A stretch of DNA of 64,000 bases from 2-02-FULL-55-14 sp964473365 (GTDB lineage: Bacteria; Bacteroidota; Ignavibacteria; UBA10030). Of this stretch, positions 44,872-54,242 are shown piece after piece; position 1 is the stretch's first letter, and the number at the start of each line of letters is the position of its first letter. The notes below the pieces were generated by a model, which was not told the DNA's origin, did not search any database, and saw only the letters and a list, made by a program, of their open reading frames with translations. The stretch spans positions 1 through 64,000 of the forward strand of contig CAYYOV010000018.1 in NCBI GenBank assembly GCA_964473365.1, written 5' to 3'. A program made the position numbers and the translations under genes.

Positions 44872-46164
44872 TCAGCGATTTCGGAAGAAGTTGGAAGGAC
44901 GCAGGGTCGCGATATCTTCGCGGTTCAGGATCCAGAATGACCGGTGCGGCAGTCCGAGTCGGCGCGTCGAAGCGAGGTACAACACCGTGACGGCGATGAT
45001 GAATGCTGACGACGTGGCGATCGACGAGCCGATGAGTCCCAGGGGCGACAACAGCACCGCGTGCAATGCGGCGGAACAAACCACGGCGATAGCCGGCGTG
45101 ATGATAACGATCGGAGGCATGCCTCGACCCGCCAGGTCATTGTTGAGAATGGTCATCAATGCCATCGCCAGGATGCCCGGCGTGAGCCACTGCAGGGCCG
45201 GCACCGCCGGAGAGAACGCCTCACCGAACAACAGGTGGATGAGCGGCCCGGCACCGATCCAGAGAAGAGCGCACAGCCCCCCGACGCCATAGAGCGTGAA
45301 TCGGAACACCTTCGCGGTCAATGCCGCACTTCCCACGTTGTCTCGCGCCACGGCGGGGAACAGAATGAGTCCCAGCGTCTGCGGCACGAGCGCCACGAGG
45401 TCCATGAAGAGCAAGACCACGGAGAACAGGCCAGCATCCCGTTCTCCCAGGACCGGGTTGATCAACAGCATGTTGAGACGAAGCACGAGGTAGCTCAGGA
45501 TGCTCGCCGCGTACGTGCGCGAACCATAGTGGAACATCCGACCGAAGAGCGGCCGGTCGAAGCCGACACCGAACGGTTCCCGACGAAAGATGATCGTGAG
45601 ATAGAGGATCCCGCCGAGCGCGGACACACCCGCGAAGGACCATACGGCCCCCTCCGTTCCAGATCCAAGTCCGATCAGGACGGCAGCGTATGTCGCCAAC
45701 AGCGTCGTACGAACGATGAGGTCGAGGATGTTGAACGCCACCATCGACTGGCGCGCCACCAAGACGTTCTGCAGGAACTGTGTCAGAAATGTGAATGGCA
45801 GCGATGCGAGCAGCAGCCAGAACAGTTTCGGCTCGACCGTTCCAAGAACGGCCCCGGGCGCAACCACGCCACCGACGGCGAACAACGCCGCAACAAGCAC
45901 CCCGCCACCGAGCGCAGTCAGTACACTGTTGCCGACAATGCTGCGGGCACGCCCCGGTTCGTGCGAGAGAAAGTACGTGATCGATCCGTTGTAGCCCAGG
46001 GTGCCGAACTGGATCGCGAGTCCCTGCAGCACTGTCAGCGCCGCCAGCACCCCGCGCCCTTCGGGTCCCAGGGCCCGCGCGGTGATAATGCTCGACGCGA
46101 TGCCGATCGGCAGGGCGAGGCCGCGGGCGAGCAGCGTGATCGTTGCGCTGTGTACGAAGCGCAT
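44872..46164 (-). CDS. Wzx-type polysaccharide flippase
   Basis: A 430-residue polytopic protein of the MOP/PST superfamily with about 12 helices. N-terminal LLARGLALPIGIASSIITARALGPEGRGVLAAL is the diagnostic first segment (R.LGPEGRG). It would move undecaprenyl-linked oligosaccharide units to the periplasm, so the locus builds its polymer outside the cytoplasm. Close packing with methyltransferase genes on both sides (3 and 6 bases) indicates one operon. Confidence 0.9.
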   Translation of the reverse strand: MRFVHSATITLLARGLALPIGIASSIITARALGPEGRGVLAALTVLQGLAIQFGTLGYNGSITYFLSHEPGRARSIVGNSVLTALGGGVLVAALFAVGGVVAPGAVLGTVEPKLFWLLLASLPFTFLTQFLQNVLVARQSMVAFNILDLIVRTTLLATYAAVLIGLGSGTEGAVWSFAGVSALGGILYLTIIFRREPFGVGFDRPLFGRMFHYGSRTYAASILSYLVLRLNMLLINPVLGERDAGLFSVVLLFMDLVALVPQTLGLILFPAVARDNVGSAALTAKVFRFTLYGVGGLCALLWIGAGPLIHLLFGEAFSPAVPALQWLTPGILAMALMTILNNDLAGRGMPPIVIITPAIAVVCSAALHAVLLSPLGLIGSSIATSSAFIIAVTVLYLASTRRLGLPHRSFWILNREDIATLRPSNFFRNR

Positions 46165-46167
46165 GGG

Positions 46168-47016
46168 CTACACCTTCTCGCCGCGAGCGATCACGTACCA
46201 CCCCCAGCGCCGGCCGAGGCGGTCGAGCCACGTGGAAGGCAGTGAGCGCCACAGGTACCGCAGCACGGGGAGGTTGGGCAGGTCTTCGGGAGCCAGCTTG
46301 CGCACCCAGACGTTGTGGACGGCAAACCCACAACGCTCGAGGATGCTCGCGACTTCCCCTCGGCTGTAGACGTTCACCAGTGGATGTGATTCAGCGGTCG
46401 TGAACTCGATGCGCGACAGCCGCTCGCGGAATGACATCTTCAGGAATCCGAACGCCAGGAGATGCTGGACCAGGAAGAGTGAGACCCAGTGGAAGATCGA
46501 GTGGCGATGGTACAGGATCACCCAGAACTCACCCCCGGGCTGCAACACGCGGTACGCCTCGCGGAACGAGGCCGACATGTCCGGCGTATGGTGCAGGACT
46601 CCGTTCGAAAAGACGATGTCGAATCGACCTTCTTCGAACGGCAGCTGCTCCGCGTCAGCGACAAGGACGGACGGACGGAAGCCGTAGAAACCCAGATGCT
46701 TCGCGGTTCGTTCGGGGTTTTCGGGCGTGAGGTCGATGCCGGTGTACTCGCATCCGGCAGCGCAACACTCGTAGGCGTCGAAGCCGGCACCGCAGCCGAG
46801 CTCGAGCACGCGTCTTCCACTCCAGGTAGAGAACGGAATGAGCTCGGCAAGGAATGGAAGTTCCTCGGTGCGACGTCGCTGGCGCGCCTGCTCAAAGAAT
46901 TCTTTCGTGCCGGGCGTCAGACCGGGTGCATGCGTCGTGCCGGCCGGGGATGCTCCCCAGACGCTGCGCGTGCGGGATTTCGCTTCGGAGTCGGAGGGAC
47001 GTTCGGAGGGTGTCAT
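46168..47016 (-). CDS. SAM-dependent methyltransferase
   Basis: A 282-residue class I methyltransferase: VLELGCGAGFDAYECC motif I, YTGIDLTPEN, DIVFSNGVLHHTPDMSAS, GGEFWVILYHRHSIFHW. The segment VWGASPAGTTHAPGLTPGT before the core is typical of the group found in glycan clusters. ATG 47016 avoids overlapping asnB; a start at 47076 would overlap by 41 bases. Confidence 0.87.
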   Translation of the reverse strand: MTPSERPSDSEAKSRTRSVWGASPAGTTHAPGLTPGTKEFFEQARQRRRTEELPFLAELIPFSTWSGRRVLELGCGAGFDAYECCAAGCEYTGIDLTPENPERTAKHLGFYGFRPSVLVADAEQLPFEEGRFDIVFSNGVLHHTPDMSASFREAYRVLQPGGEFWVILYHRHSIFHWVSLFLVQHLLAFGFLKMSFRERLSRIEFTTAESHPLVNVYSRGEVASILERCGFAVHNVWVRKLAPEDLPNLPVLRYLWRSLPSTWLDRLGRRWGWYVIARGEKV

Positions 47017-47035
47017 GCGGTCGGAACCGGCGGGT

Positions 47036-49012
47036 TCACACGGACGGCCGCTCGAACCAGACCTCGTGCCAGACAAGGAGGTTCACGAGGTTCCAGATCA
47101 GCTGGCCGGCATCGCGGCGACCGGCCCGATGTCCGGAGAGAATCGAATCGAGATACGTTCGGTTGAAGTATCCCTGACGCACGAGCGCCGACCGCTCAAA
47201 GAGGTCGCGAACGAACGGGTACCATGGGTCGCGGATCCATTCGTTCATCGGCGCGGCAAAGCCCTGCTTCGGGCGGTAGATGATCTCGTTCGGAATGATC
47301 CCTTCGACGGCCTTCTTGAGGATGTACTTCGTCACGCCGTCGCGCAGCTTCAGTCCAATGGGAAGCTGCATCGAATACTCCACCATGCGATGGTCCAGGA
47401 ACGGCACGCGAGCCTCGATCGACGTTGCCATCGCGATCTTGTCGACGCGCATCAGCAGCAGCTCCGGCAATCGCTGGCGGAACTCGAGCCAGATCATTCG
47501 CTGGAGATAGTCCGCCTTCGGCAACCGTTGGAGTGCTTCCTTGTGCCAGCGATGGGCGAACTCATGCGGTCCCGAACCGTTGATCCGCCTGGCCATGAGC
47601 GTCCGGCGATGTTCTTCGGTGAAGTTGATGGCGCCGCCCCAGAAGAGCTCGTTGTCCTCGGCCCCCTTGCGAACATAGTCGAGCATCAGGTGCGAACCAC
47701 GCTTCCGGAGAGCTGGACCAGCTATGGCGTACACCGCCTTCCGGAGAAATCCCGGAAGAAGACCAAACGTCCGCCAGAGCGATGAATAGAACGCCAGCTC
47801 CCGCTTCATCCACGAATAGCCGGCGAACTGCTCGTCGCTTCCCTCCCCCACCTGCACGACGATTGTTCCATTGTCCCGCGCCAGCTTCGACACGAAGTAG
47901 AGCGGAATGCAGACCGGATCGGCCAGCGGCTCATCCTGGTGCCACACGAGCTTCGGCAGAAAATCGAACGCATCCTTCTGGTCAATGATGACCTCGTGGT
48001 GGTTCGTCTTGAACTGCGTCGCGATCTGCCGCGCGTAGCCCATCTCATTGTACTTCTCGAGGTCGCGGAACCCGACCGAGAACGTATCGACAGGCCGGTC
48101 CATCAACTCCGCCATCAGCGCCACGTTCGTGCTCGAATCGATGCCCCCGCTCAGGAAGACGCCGAAGGGTACATCGCTCATCATTCGGTCCTTGATCGAC
48201 TGACGAAGCAACGTGCGGATGGTATCGATCACCTCCGCCTCGCTCTGGCGCGGGGCCAGATCGGCGATGGCCGATCGAGCGATGGGACTTCCGTCGAAGT
48301 CGATCGTCGGCTGGTCGCCGGCGGGGAGCGGGTCCCAGTACGGTTCGTTCGTCACATTGCCTGTGGCCGTGACGATCATCCGATGGCCGGGCTCCAGCTT
48401 GTGGACTCCCTTGAAGAGCGTGAGCGGCGCGGGAGGAATGAGGAAGGTCAGATAGTGCTCGAGGGCCGCTTCGTTGAATTCCTTCGGGACCCCGGGGTGT
48501 TTCAGCATCGCCTTGATCTCGGACCCGAACACGAACCGTCCGTCACGGACCGCATAATAGAGCGGCTTGATGCCGATCCGGTCGCGGGCAAGCACCAGAC
48601 GCTGCTTCGATCCGTCCCAGATGGCGATCGCGAACATCCCAAGTAATTTATGGACGAAATCGAGGCCGTACTCTTGGTAGCAATAGAGGATGGTCTCCGT
48701 ATCAGATCGCGACCGGTAGCGATAGCCTTTCGATTCAAGCGTCTTCCGCAGCACAGCGTGATTGTAGATCTCGCCGTTGAACACGATCGTCACGTTCCCG
48801 TCGGGTGTGGACATCGGCTGATGGCCGGCCGGCGACAGGTCGACGATGGCCAGACGCCGGAACCCGAAGCCGAGGTTCCCCTCCCGCGAGACGAAGGTTC
48901 CCGAATCGTCCGGTCCCCGATGGGCAATGGCGTCCGTCATCGACGTGAGCGTGCGCTCGTCGATCTTCGGATGACTCACACCGTATTCAAGGACGCCACA
49001 GATACCACACAT
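47036..49012 (-). CDS. asnB: Glutamine-hydrolysing asparagine synthase, glycan-cluster type
   Basis: A 658-residue enzyme with the N-terminal nucleophile glutaminase domain (Cys2 after the initiator, MCGICG) and an ATP-pyrophosphatase domain (PP-loop SGGIDSST near residue 290). Members in exopolysaccharide loci are thought to amidate sugar carboxylates or aminate intermediates rather than supply asparagine. Its position between a methyltransferase and heptad-rich intergenic DNA, inside a glycosyltransferase operon, fits that. All key residues are present. Confidence 0.92.
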   Translation of the reverse strand: MCGICGVLEYGVSHPKIDERTLTSMTDAIAHRGPDDSGTFVSREGNLGFGFRRLAIVDLSPAGHQPMSTPDGNVTIVFNGEIYNHAVLRKTLESKGYRYRSRSDTETILYCYQEYGLDFVHKLLGMFAIAIWDGSKQRLVLARDRIGIKPLYYAVRDGRFVFGSEIKAMLKHPGVPKEFNEAALEHYLTFLIPPAPLTLFKGVHKLEPGHRMIVTATGNVTNEPYWDPLPAGDQPTIDFDGSPIARSAIADLAPRQSEAEVIDTIRTLLRQSIKDRMMSDVPFGVFLSGGIDSSTNVALMAELMDRPVDTFSVGFRDLEKYNEMGYARQIATQFKTNHHEVIIDQKDAFDFLPKLVWHQDEPLADPVCIPLYFVSKLARDNGTIVVQVGEGSDEQFAGYSWMKRELAFYSSLWRTFGLLPGFLRKAVYAIAGPALRKRGSHLMLDYVRKGAEDNELFWGGAINFTEEHRRTLMARRINGSGPHEFAHRWHKEALQRLPKADYLQRMIWLEFRQRLPELLLMRVDKIAMATSIEARVPFLDHRMVEYSMQLPIGLKLRDGVTKYILKKAVEGIIPNEIIYRPKQGFAAPMNEWIRDPWYPFVRDLFERSALVRQGYFNRTYLDSILSGHRAGRRDAGQLIWNLVNLLVWHEVWFERPSV

Positions 49013-49022
49013 GAGAGGCTAG

Positions 49023-49058
49023 ACTCCAAATGGCCAGACTCCAAAAGACACCAAAGCG
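49023..49058. repeat. Heptad array, ACTCCAA type, upstream of asnB
   Basis: ACTCCAA, ATGGCCAG (8), ACTCCAA, AAGACAC, CAAAGCG. The first 23 bases are identical to 15163-15185, 34 kb away, and the orientation is the same. Confidence 0.82.
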
Positions 49059-49086
49059 CGATGGAAGAGCGAAGTGAATAAGCTAT

Positions 49087-49203
49087 GCAGTAGGCAGGTG
49101 TTCTCAGGTCCAGTCAGGCCGATATCGAAGAAGACGGAACCTATGGTCTTGTCATAGGCCCTTAACCTGCCCCCAACCTGTACGTTCCTGCTTACTGCCT
49201 ACT
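49087..49203. repeat. AGTAGGC inverted-arm element, copy 1
   Basis: Left arm GCAGTAGGCAGGT, right arm CTTACTGCCTACT. TCTTGTCATAGG is shared with copy 4. Lacks the CAAGATCA core of the other copies. The right arm supplies the last codons and stop of the YfhO-like gene. Confidence 0.85.
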
Positions 49204-51726
49204 TCTGCTCCTTCCCCGCCACTCGACGAATCCCACCGCACCAAGCCCGAGGACGACAAGGAGATTCACCCCGAGGCTCAGGTTCTTCCCGATCACGAAG
49301 CCGGTTGGCTCGAAGCGCATCTCGATGGTATGCGTGCCCGCCGGAACGACGAGCGCGCGGAACATATAGTTCGCCCGGATGATCTCCGCTTCCTTCCCGC
49401 CGATGAAGGCCTTCCAGCCCGGCTGGTAGTACGTTTCACTCAGGAAGAGGAGGTTATTGCCTGTCGCCGTCGCCTTCAGCACCACATGTTGGATCCCGGA
49501 TTCTGTGATTTCGACGCTCGCGTCCGCCGTCGGCGGATCGATGGTCACGCCAGGATCGGCAAGAACGTACATCAGATCGCGCGGATCGAACGCACCGTTG
49601 GCGATCTGGTTCAACGTTTGTTCCGGCGTTGCGACCTCGAAGCGTTTGACGAAGAACGCGCGTGGCAGCGCACCCCGGAATCGGAAGACATCGAACACCT
49701 CGCCGTCAAACGCACGCTCGAAGAGGGCTGTGCTATCGTATTGGTTCGAGATGATGTACTTCACGTTCATCAACTGCCAGACGAGCGGATTGTAGAGTCC
49801 GGCGACCTCCGCCATGTCCTGGAAGGTCCGCATCTTCGCCCCTTGATAGCCATACGCGCTCTGAATGCGCCAATAGGCGAGCGTGTTGTCGTAGGGCAAC
49901 TGGCCGTCCTGGATCGTGAGCGTCCGGAACGGGCTTGCGTCCCTTTGGAGGAATTGGACGTAGTCGGGAGCGGCGAAGATCGCCTCTTGATTCTGTCGCG
50001 GCTGAGGATCCATGACCCGCAGGTTGATGCGCCAGAGGTCGGCGCCCGCCGCGACGAGCAGGACTGCGGCGAACATATTCACGCCCACAGCACGCCGGCC
50101 GTACATCCAGACAGCGGCAGCGAGGAGAAAACAGAACACGAGCGCAAGCACGACGTCCATGGCCACGTAATTGACGACCGTGCCGTAGAATTCGGCCACG
50201 ACCTGCGGCTGTACTTGTCCAAACTGACGGCCGAGCCGCGCTCCCACCTCGGACAGCGGAAAGAAGCTCTCATACACCGTCTCCACGGCTCCGCGGCCAA
50301 TGAACGCCAGGACCGCTGCGGCACCGAGTCCGAGTGTGACCCGCTTCCACTTCTGGTCCACCTTGTCATTCCATGTATGGTCGCGGTCCCCCATCCACGT
50401 GGCCACGCCATACGCGGCCAGCAACGGAACGAAGATCTGAACAAGCACCAGGATCATCGACGGGATCCGGAACTTGTTGAACATCGGGAGGTACGAGAAG
50501 AGCGGGTCGTAGAGGATCGGGAATTCCTTCCCGAAGGCCACCAGGATCGAAAAGACGATCATCGCTCCAAGATAGATGACGAATGGATCGCGACGGCGCC
50601 GTACCAATCCTCCGATGGCAAGGACCAGGATCACGATGCCCATGTATTGCGCCGCATCGGTGAACGGCTGCGGCCCCCAGTAGCCGTTGAAGCGCATCGG
50701 ACCGCGGGTGAGCGGACCGTTGTACTCGAGGTGCCCGAACCCGTACCAGGTCGGGACGATAAACGTCATCATTTCCCCGGGGGCAAGCGACCATTGTGTC
50801 GCGTAATCGTAGTCCAACCCGCCTGATTTCGCTATTTGTTCTGCCTTTCCGGGGGGGGGAACCAGCGGGGACGCCCCGCGGATCGACGAGGGGTTGTACT
50901 CGAGGACCGACAGGTAGCGGTCGGAATCCATGCCGAATGCCAAAAGGGCGGCGACGGCCAGTACGCCGGCCGACCGGATGATCCCCTTCCACGGCTCGCC
51001 GTGCCGGATCGCCAGCCAGACGAGCATCAGATAGTAGCCGCCCAATGCCAGGGCCCCGTAGAAGATCATCTGCACGTGGCTCGGCATGAACATGAAGTGG
51101 AGCAGCAGCACTGCGATCAAAGCCCAGAACCACCGGAACCGTTCGCGCAAACGGTCCGCGACGTACAAGAGGAATGGAAAAGGGGCCATGGTGGCGATCT
51201 TCGTGTTGTGCGACACCATGATCCAGATGATGATAAACATCGAGAAGGTCGCGCCGAAGGCTGCAACGAACGCGGCCAGCGAATTGCGGACCTTCGAGAA
51301 GGCAAGCAGATACATGCCCGCCGCAAAAAGCAGATAGTGAAAGACCACCCATGTCACCGAGCCGTTGCCCAGCACCATCTGGAACGCCGCAGCCGTGTGA
51401 TTGAAGAGCCAGCCGGTCAGGTCATACCACCGGTCGCCCGTGACCGACAGACTGCCATAGGCCGGCATCCCGCAAAAGATGTACGGGTTCCAGAGCGGGA
51501 AGATCCCTTGCGCCTTCGCGTCTTTTAGAAGCGTATCGAAACTGTGCGACGCGATCGAATCGGGACCCACGAACGTCTTGCCGCCGAAGATGACCGGCGA
51601 GAAGAAGAGCAGGATGACGATGAAGAGGCCGGCGATGGCGACGACATGGCGGTACCGCTCGGGCACAAGCGGTTTGTCCTCCCGCGTGGACTTGCGGGAG
51701 GCGCGCGGCTTCGGGGACGTGCTCAT
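49192..51726 (-). CDS. YfhO-family large membrane protein
   Basis: An 844-residue polytopic protein with about 13 helices and the YfhO landmarks KTFVGPDSIASHSFDTLLKD, FPLWNPYIFCGMPAYGSLS and, at the C-terminus, a beta-rich soluble domain (LLFLSETYYQPGWKAFIGG, HTIEMRFEPTGF) that resembles the GT-C glycosyltransferase tail. In Gram-positive bacteria YfhO modifies lipoteichoic acid. The last codons (SRSRQ, stop) are read from an inverted-arm repeat element. Confidence 0.88.
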   Translation of the reverse strand: MSTSPKPRASRKSTREDKPLVPERYRHVVAIAGLFIVILLFFSPVIFGGKTFVGPDSIASHSFDTLLKDAKAQGIFPLWNPYIFCGMPAYGSLSVTGDRWYDLTGWLFNHTAAAFQMVLGNGSVTWVVFHYLLFAAGMYLLAFSKVRNSLAAFVAAFGATFSMFIIIWIMVSHNTKIATMAPFPFLLYVADRLRERFRWFWALIAVLLLHFMFMPSHVQMIFYGALALGGYYLMLVWLAIRHGEPWKGIIRSAGVLAVAALLAFGMDSDRYLSVLEYNPSSIRGASPLVPPPGKAEQIAKSGGLDYDYATQWSLAPGEMMTFIVPTWYGFGHLEYNGPLTRGPMRFNGYWGPQPFTDAAQYMGIVILVLAIGGLVRRRRDPFVIYLGAMIVFSILVAFGKEFPILYDPLFSYLPMFNKFRIPSMILVLVQIFVPLLAAYGVATWMGDRDHTWNDKVDQKWKRVTLGLGAAAVLAFIGRGAVETVYESFFPLSEVGARLGRQFGQVQPQVVAEFYGTVVNYVAMDVVLALVFCFLLAAAVWMYGRRAVGVNMFAAVLLVAAGADLWRINLRVMDPQPRQNQEAIFAAPDYVQFLQRDASPFRTLTIQDGQLPYDNTLAYWRIQSAYGYQGAKMRTFQDMAEVAGLYNPLVWQLMNVKYIISNQYDSTALFERAFDGEVFDVFRFRGALPRAFFVKRFEVATPEQTLNQIANGAFDPRDLMYVLADPGVTIDPPTADASVEITESGIQHVVLKATATGNNLLFLSETYYQPGWKAFIGGKEAEIIRANYMFRALVVPAGTHTIEMRFEPTGFVIGKNLSLGVNLLVVLGLGAVGFVEWRGRSRSRQ

Positions 51727-51761
51727 AGGATGGGGGGTCGGTCGGTGGTCAACAGCGCCCG

Positions 51762-53111
51762 TCACGCTTCGGCGCGACGAGGTCCCGCCTCCGCCGAACG
51801 GAGACGGACGTATGTCAGCAGCTCGGCCAAGCGCCGCGTCACCTCGCGCCGTTCGTACGCACGAATCGCGGCGTCATCGGATGGTTGGCCGGGTCTATGG
51901 TAGAGAAAATTCTGGTAACACTCAACGAACGCGCGGCGGATGCCGTCGACGTCCTGGTTCGGAACGACAACTCCTGCCTTTGTATCGCGCACGATCCCGG
52001 CGGCCGCTCCCTCCGGATCCGCGAGCGCAAGGATCGGGCGGCGTGCGCCGAGGTACTCGAACACCTTGCCCGGCACGATCGCGCGGCTGTCCTTCGATTC
52101 GTCGACCACGAGCAACAGCTGATCTGCGACAAGCAGTTGCTTCACGCTTTCCTCGTGCGGCACATACTCGATCTGCTCGATCTGTGCCGCCAACGACGAC
52201 GTGCGGAGCATCTCTTTGACGTCTCCGCCGAACCGGCCAATGAACTTCAGCCGGATCTTCGACACATCGACCTCACCCGCAGCAACGGCAGACTCGACGG
52301 CGCGAAGGAATGTCTGCGGGTTGCGTTTGCCGTACATCGAACCGGTGTACGTCGTCGTGAATGGTCCGTCGGAGGGGCGCTCGACGGCGGGATAGTCGTC
52401 CGGGTCAAAGCCGTTCGGAAGGTGTACGCATTTGTGGATGTTCGCGCCGGGAAACTTCGTCGCAAAGTCGTCGATGATCCCCTTCCAGGCGCAGTCGATG
52501 ACGTCAGCTTCCGTGAAGACCTGCTTTTCCAGCCAACGGTCGATGGCATCGGGGATCGCCCAACGATCGGGGGCGGACAGGAACCCGGTCCAGGGGTCGC
52601 GAAAACCGGCGATCCAGGGAAGATGGGTCCGCCGTTTCACCTCCCGTCCGATAAGTGCCGTCGTGTAGGGTGGCGAAGAGGTATAAATGGCATCCACTCC
52701 CTCCGTGCGTACGATGCGCATCGCTTCCGGCACTGCGGTGGCCAGCCAACCTATGCGCGCATCGGGAATGAAGAACGTCTCGCGCACCAATCCGGCCACC
52801 CGTTCCATCACGGACTGTTTTCGTGCCCCCTGAGGAATATTCTCGACATCGACGGCCGCCCCGGGCGGCTTGCCCGTCAGCTTCCGGTAGAAGGAATACG
52901 GTTCGAAGATCTTCGTCCGGTACACCTTGACATCCGGCGGTATCTCGGCAAGAAGCGATTCATCGCGGGCGGGAAAATCGCCGTTCTCGACCGTCAGCAC
53001 CACCGGCCGCCATCCGAACGAGGAGAGGTACTTGACGAATTTCAGTACCCGCTGCACTCCCGGCCCGCCGGAAGGGGGAAAGTAGTAGGAGATGATGAGA
53101 ACGGATTTCAA
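51762..53111 (-). CDS. GT4 family glycosyltransferase
   Basis: A 449-residue GT-B enzyme: SYYFPPSGGPGVQRVLKFVKYL N-terminal lobe, AIYTSSPPYTTALIG, then TTTYTGSMYGKRNPQTFL and the donor motif GKVFEYLGARRPILALADPEG. It belongs to the group whose members start with YYFPP..GG and occur in LPS and capsule loci. The gap to the YfhO gene is 35 bases. Confidence 0.9.
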   Translation of the reverse strand: MKSVLIISYYFPPSGGPGVQRVLKFVKYLSSFGWRPVVLTVENGDFPARDESLLAEIPPDVKVYRTKIFEPYSFYRKLTGKPPGAAVDVENIPQGARKQSVMERVAGLVRETFFIPDARIGWLATAVPEAMRIVRTEGVDAIYTSSPPYTTALIGREVKRRTHLPWIAGFRDPWTGFLSAPDRWAIPDAIDRWLEKQVFTEADVIDCAWKGIIDDFATKFPGANIHKCVHLPNGFDPDDYPAVERPSDGPFTTTYTGSMYGKRNPQTFLRAVESAVAAGEVDVSKIRLKFIGRFGGDVKEMLRTSSLAAQIEQIEYVPHEESVKQLLVADQLLLVVDESKDSRAIVPGKVFEYLGARRPILALADPEGAAAGIVRDTKAGVVVPNQDVDGIRRAFVECYQNFLYHRPGQPSDDAAIRAYERREVTRRLAELLTYVRLRSAEAGPRRAEA

Positions 53112-53196
53112 GCGGAGATCGATGGGAATTGCCGAGGTTTCATTGACGAGTGTCGATTATCCTGTGTGATCAACCAACATATGCCGCTTCTGCAAT

Positions 53197-53224
53197 TCGA
53201 AAATCGCCAATCGACAATCGCCAT
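53197..53224. repeat. Short heptad array, TCGACAA type
   Basis: TCGAAAA, TCGCCAA, TCGACAA, TCGCCAT: four clean units, 16 bases past the stop codon of the methyltransferase gene read on the minus strand. Confidence 0.8.
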
Positions 53225-53239
53225 TAAACAGGTCCAACC

Positions 53240-54049
53240 TCAGATCTTCTTTGCCACCACATTGAGCCCTGTCCCGCGCCGGTTCTCTCGCACCACATCA
53301 AGCCACATCAGCGGCAGAACGAATGGAAGGACGACGATGTAGTAGAACGGCAGGAGTAGGAAGAAGGCCTTCGAGACGTTCAACGCCATCATGGGAATCT
53401 TGATGCCGAATCTCCAGGCCGCACTGCCAAACGGGCCGTACGTGTAGCGGATGCTTTCGACCTCGAACCCGACGCTCTTCAGCTTCGTTCGCATCTCCTC
53501 CACGTTGTAGCCGTTCCGAGCATGCTCTTCGATGAACGACGCATCTTCGGGACTGTGCGCATCGGAGCCGCCCAGGTCCGAGGGCGTGTTGATGAAGAGC
53601 TTGCCGCCGGGACGCAGCGCGCGGTGGAAGTTTCGGAAGACCGTCACGTCGTCAGCGATATGCTCCATAACGTCCACCGACAGGACAAGGTCGAACCGGT
53701 TCTCGTGCGCCACTTTCGTCAGGTCTTCGACGGCGAAGGTGCACGTCCCGATGCCGCGGGCGGCAAAGAACGTCCGGCAATCGTCGATCTGTTCGTCCTT
53801 GACGTCGACCGCGAAGATCTTCACCTTCGGATAGCGCTGCGCGATGTAGTACGAGTACTGTCCGAATCCGCTGCCCGCGTCATAGACGTCCAACGCCGCC
53901 CCGCGGTTCCCCAGCAGTCGCCGGATCGCCCGCTTGACGTGCCACTCCCGAAGGAACAACAATCCGAGCGCGGTATAGAAGAGCCGGCGCAGAAGGACGG
54001 ATCTCCGGACAACGTTGCCGATGGAGAATTTTATGGGGTCGTAGTGCAT
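53240..54049 (-). CDS. SAM-dependent methyltransferase, membrane-associated
   Basis: A 269-residue class I methyltransferase: DVYDAGSGFGQYSYYIAQ motif I, FAVDVKDEQ, FDLVLSVDVMEHIADD, GGKLFINTPSDLGG. An N-terminal basic stretch and a C-terminal hydrophobic pair (AFFLLLPFYYIVVLPFVLPLMWL) indicate attachment to the inner membrane, consistent with a lipid-linked glycan target. ATG 54049. Confidence 0.87.
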   Translation of the reverse strand: MHYDPIKFSIGNVVRRSVLLRRLFYTALGLLFLREWHVKRAIRRLLGNRGAALDVYDAGSGFGQYSYYIAQRYPKVKIFAVDVKDEQIDDCRTFFAARGIGTCTFAVEDLTKVAHENRFDLVLSVDVMEHIADDVTVFRNFHRALRPGGKLFINTPSDLGGSDAHSPEDASFIEEHARNGYNVEEMRTKLKSVGFEVESIRYTYGPFGSAAWRFGIKIPMMALNVSKAFFLLLPFYYIVVLPFVLPLMWLDVVRENRRGTGLNVVAKKI

Positions 54050-54091
54050 GAGGATGATGAAACTAAAGTCTGTGGGAAGACGGCGACGAAA

Positions 54092-54233
54092 AGTAGGCAG
54101 CCTGCCTGCCGTCAGGCAGGTATGCAGGCAGGGTCGGGTTGGTGGCAGGCCGAGCTCTTGAGACAAGATCATTTGATCTTTCTCATTGAATCACCACCTG
54201 CCCCGTCCTGCATGCACCTGCTTACTGCCTACT
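54092..54233. repeat. AGTAGGC inverted-arm element, copy 2
   Basis: 142 bases; left AGTAGGCAGCCTGCCTGC, right CACCTGCTTACTGCCTACT, core CAAGATCATTTGATCTTT. It ends 9 bases before the stop codon of the GT4 gene. Confidence 0.88.
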
Positions 54234-54242
54234 GATCTCCAA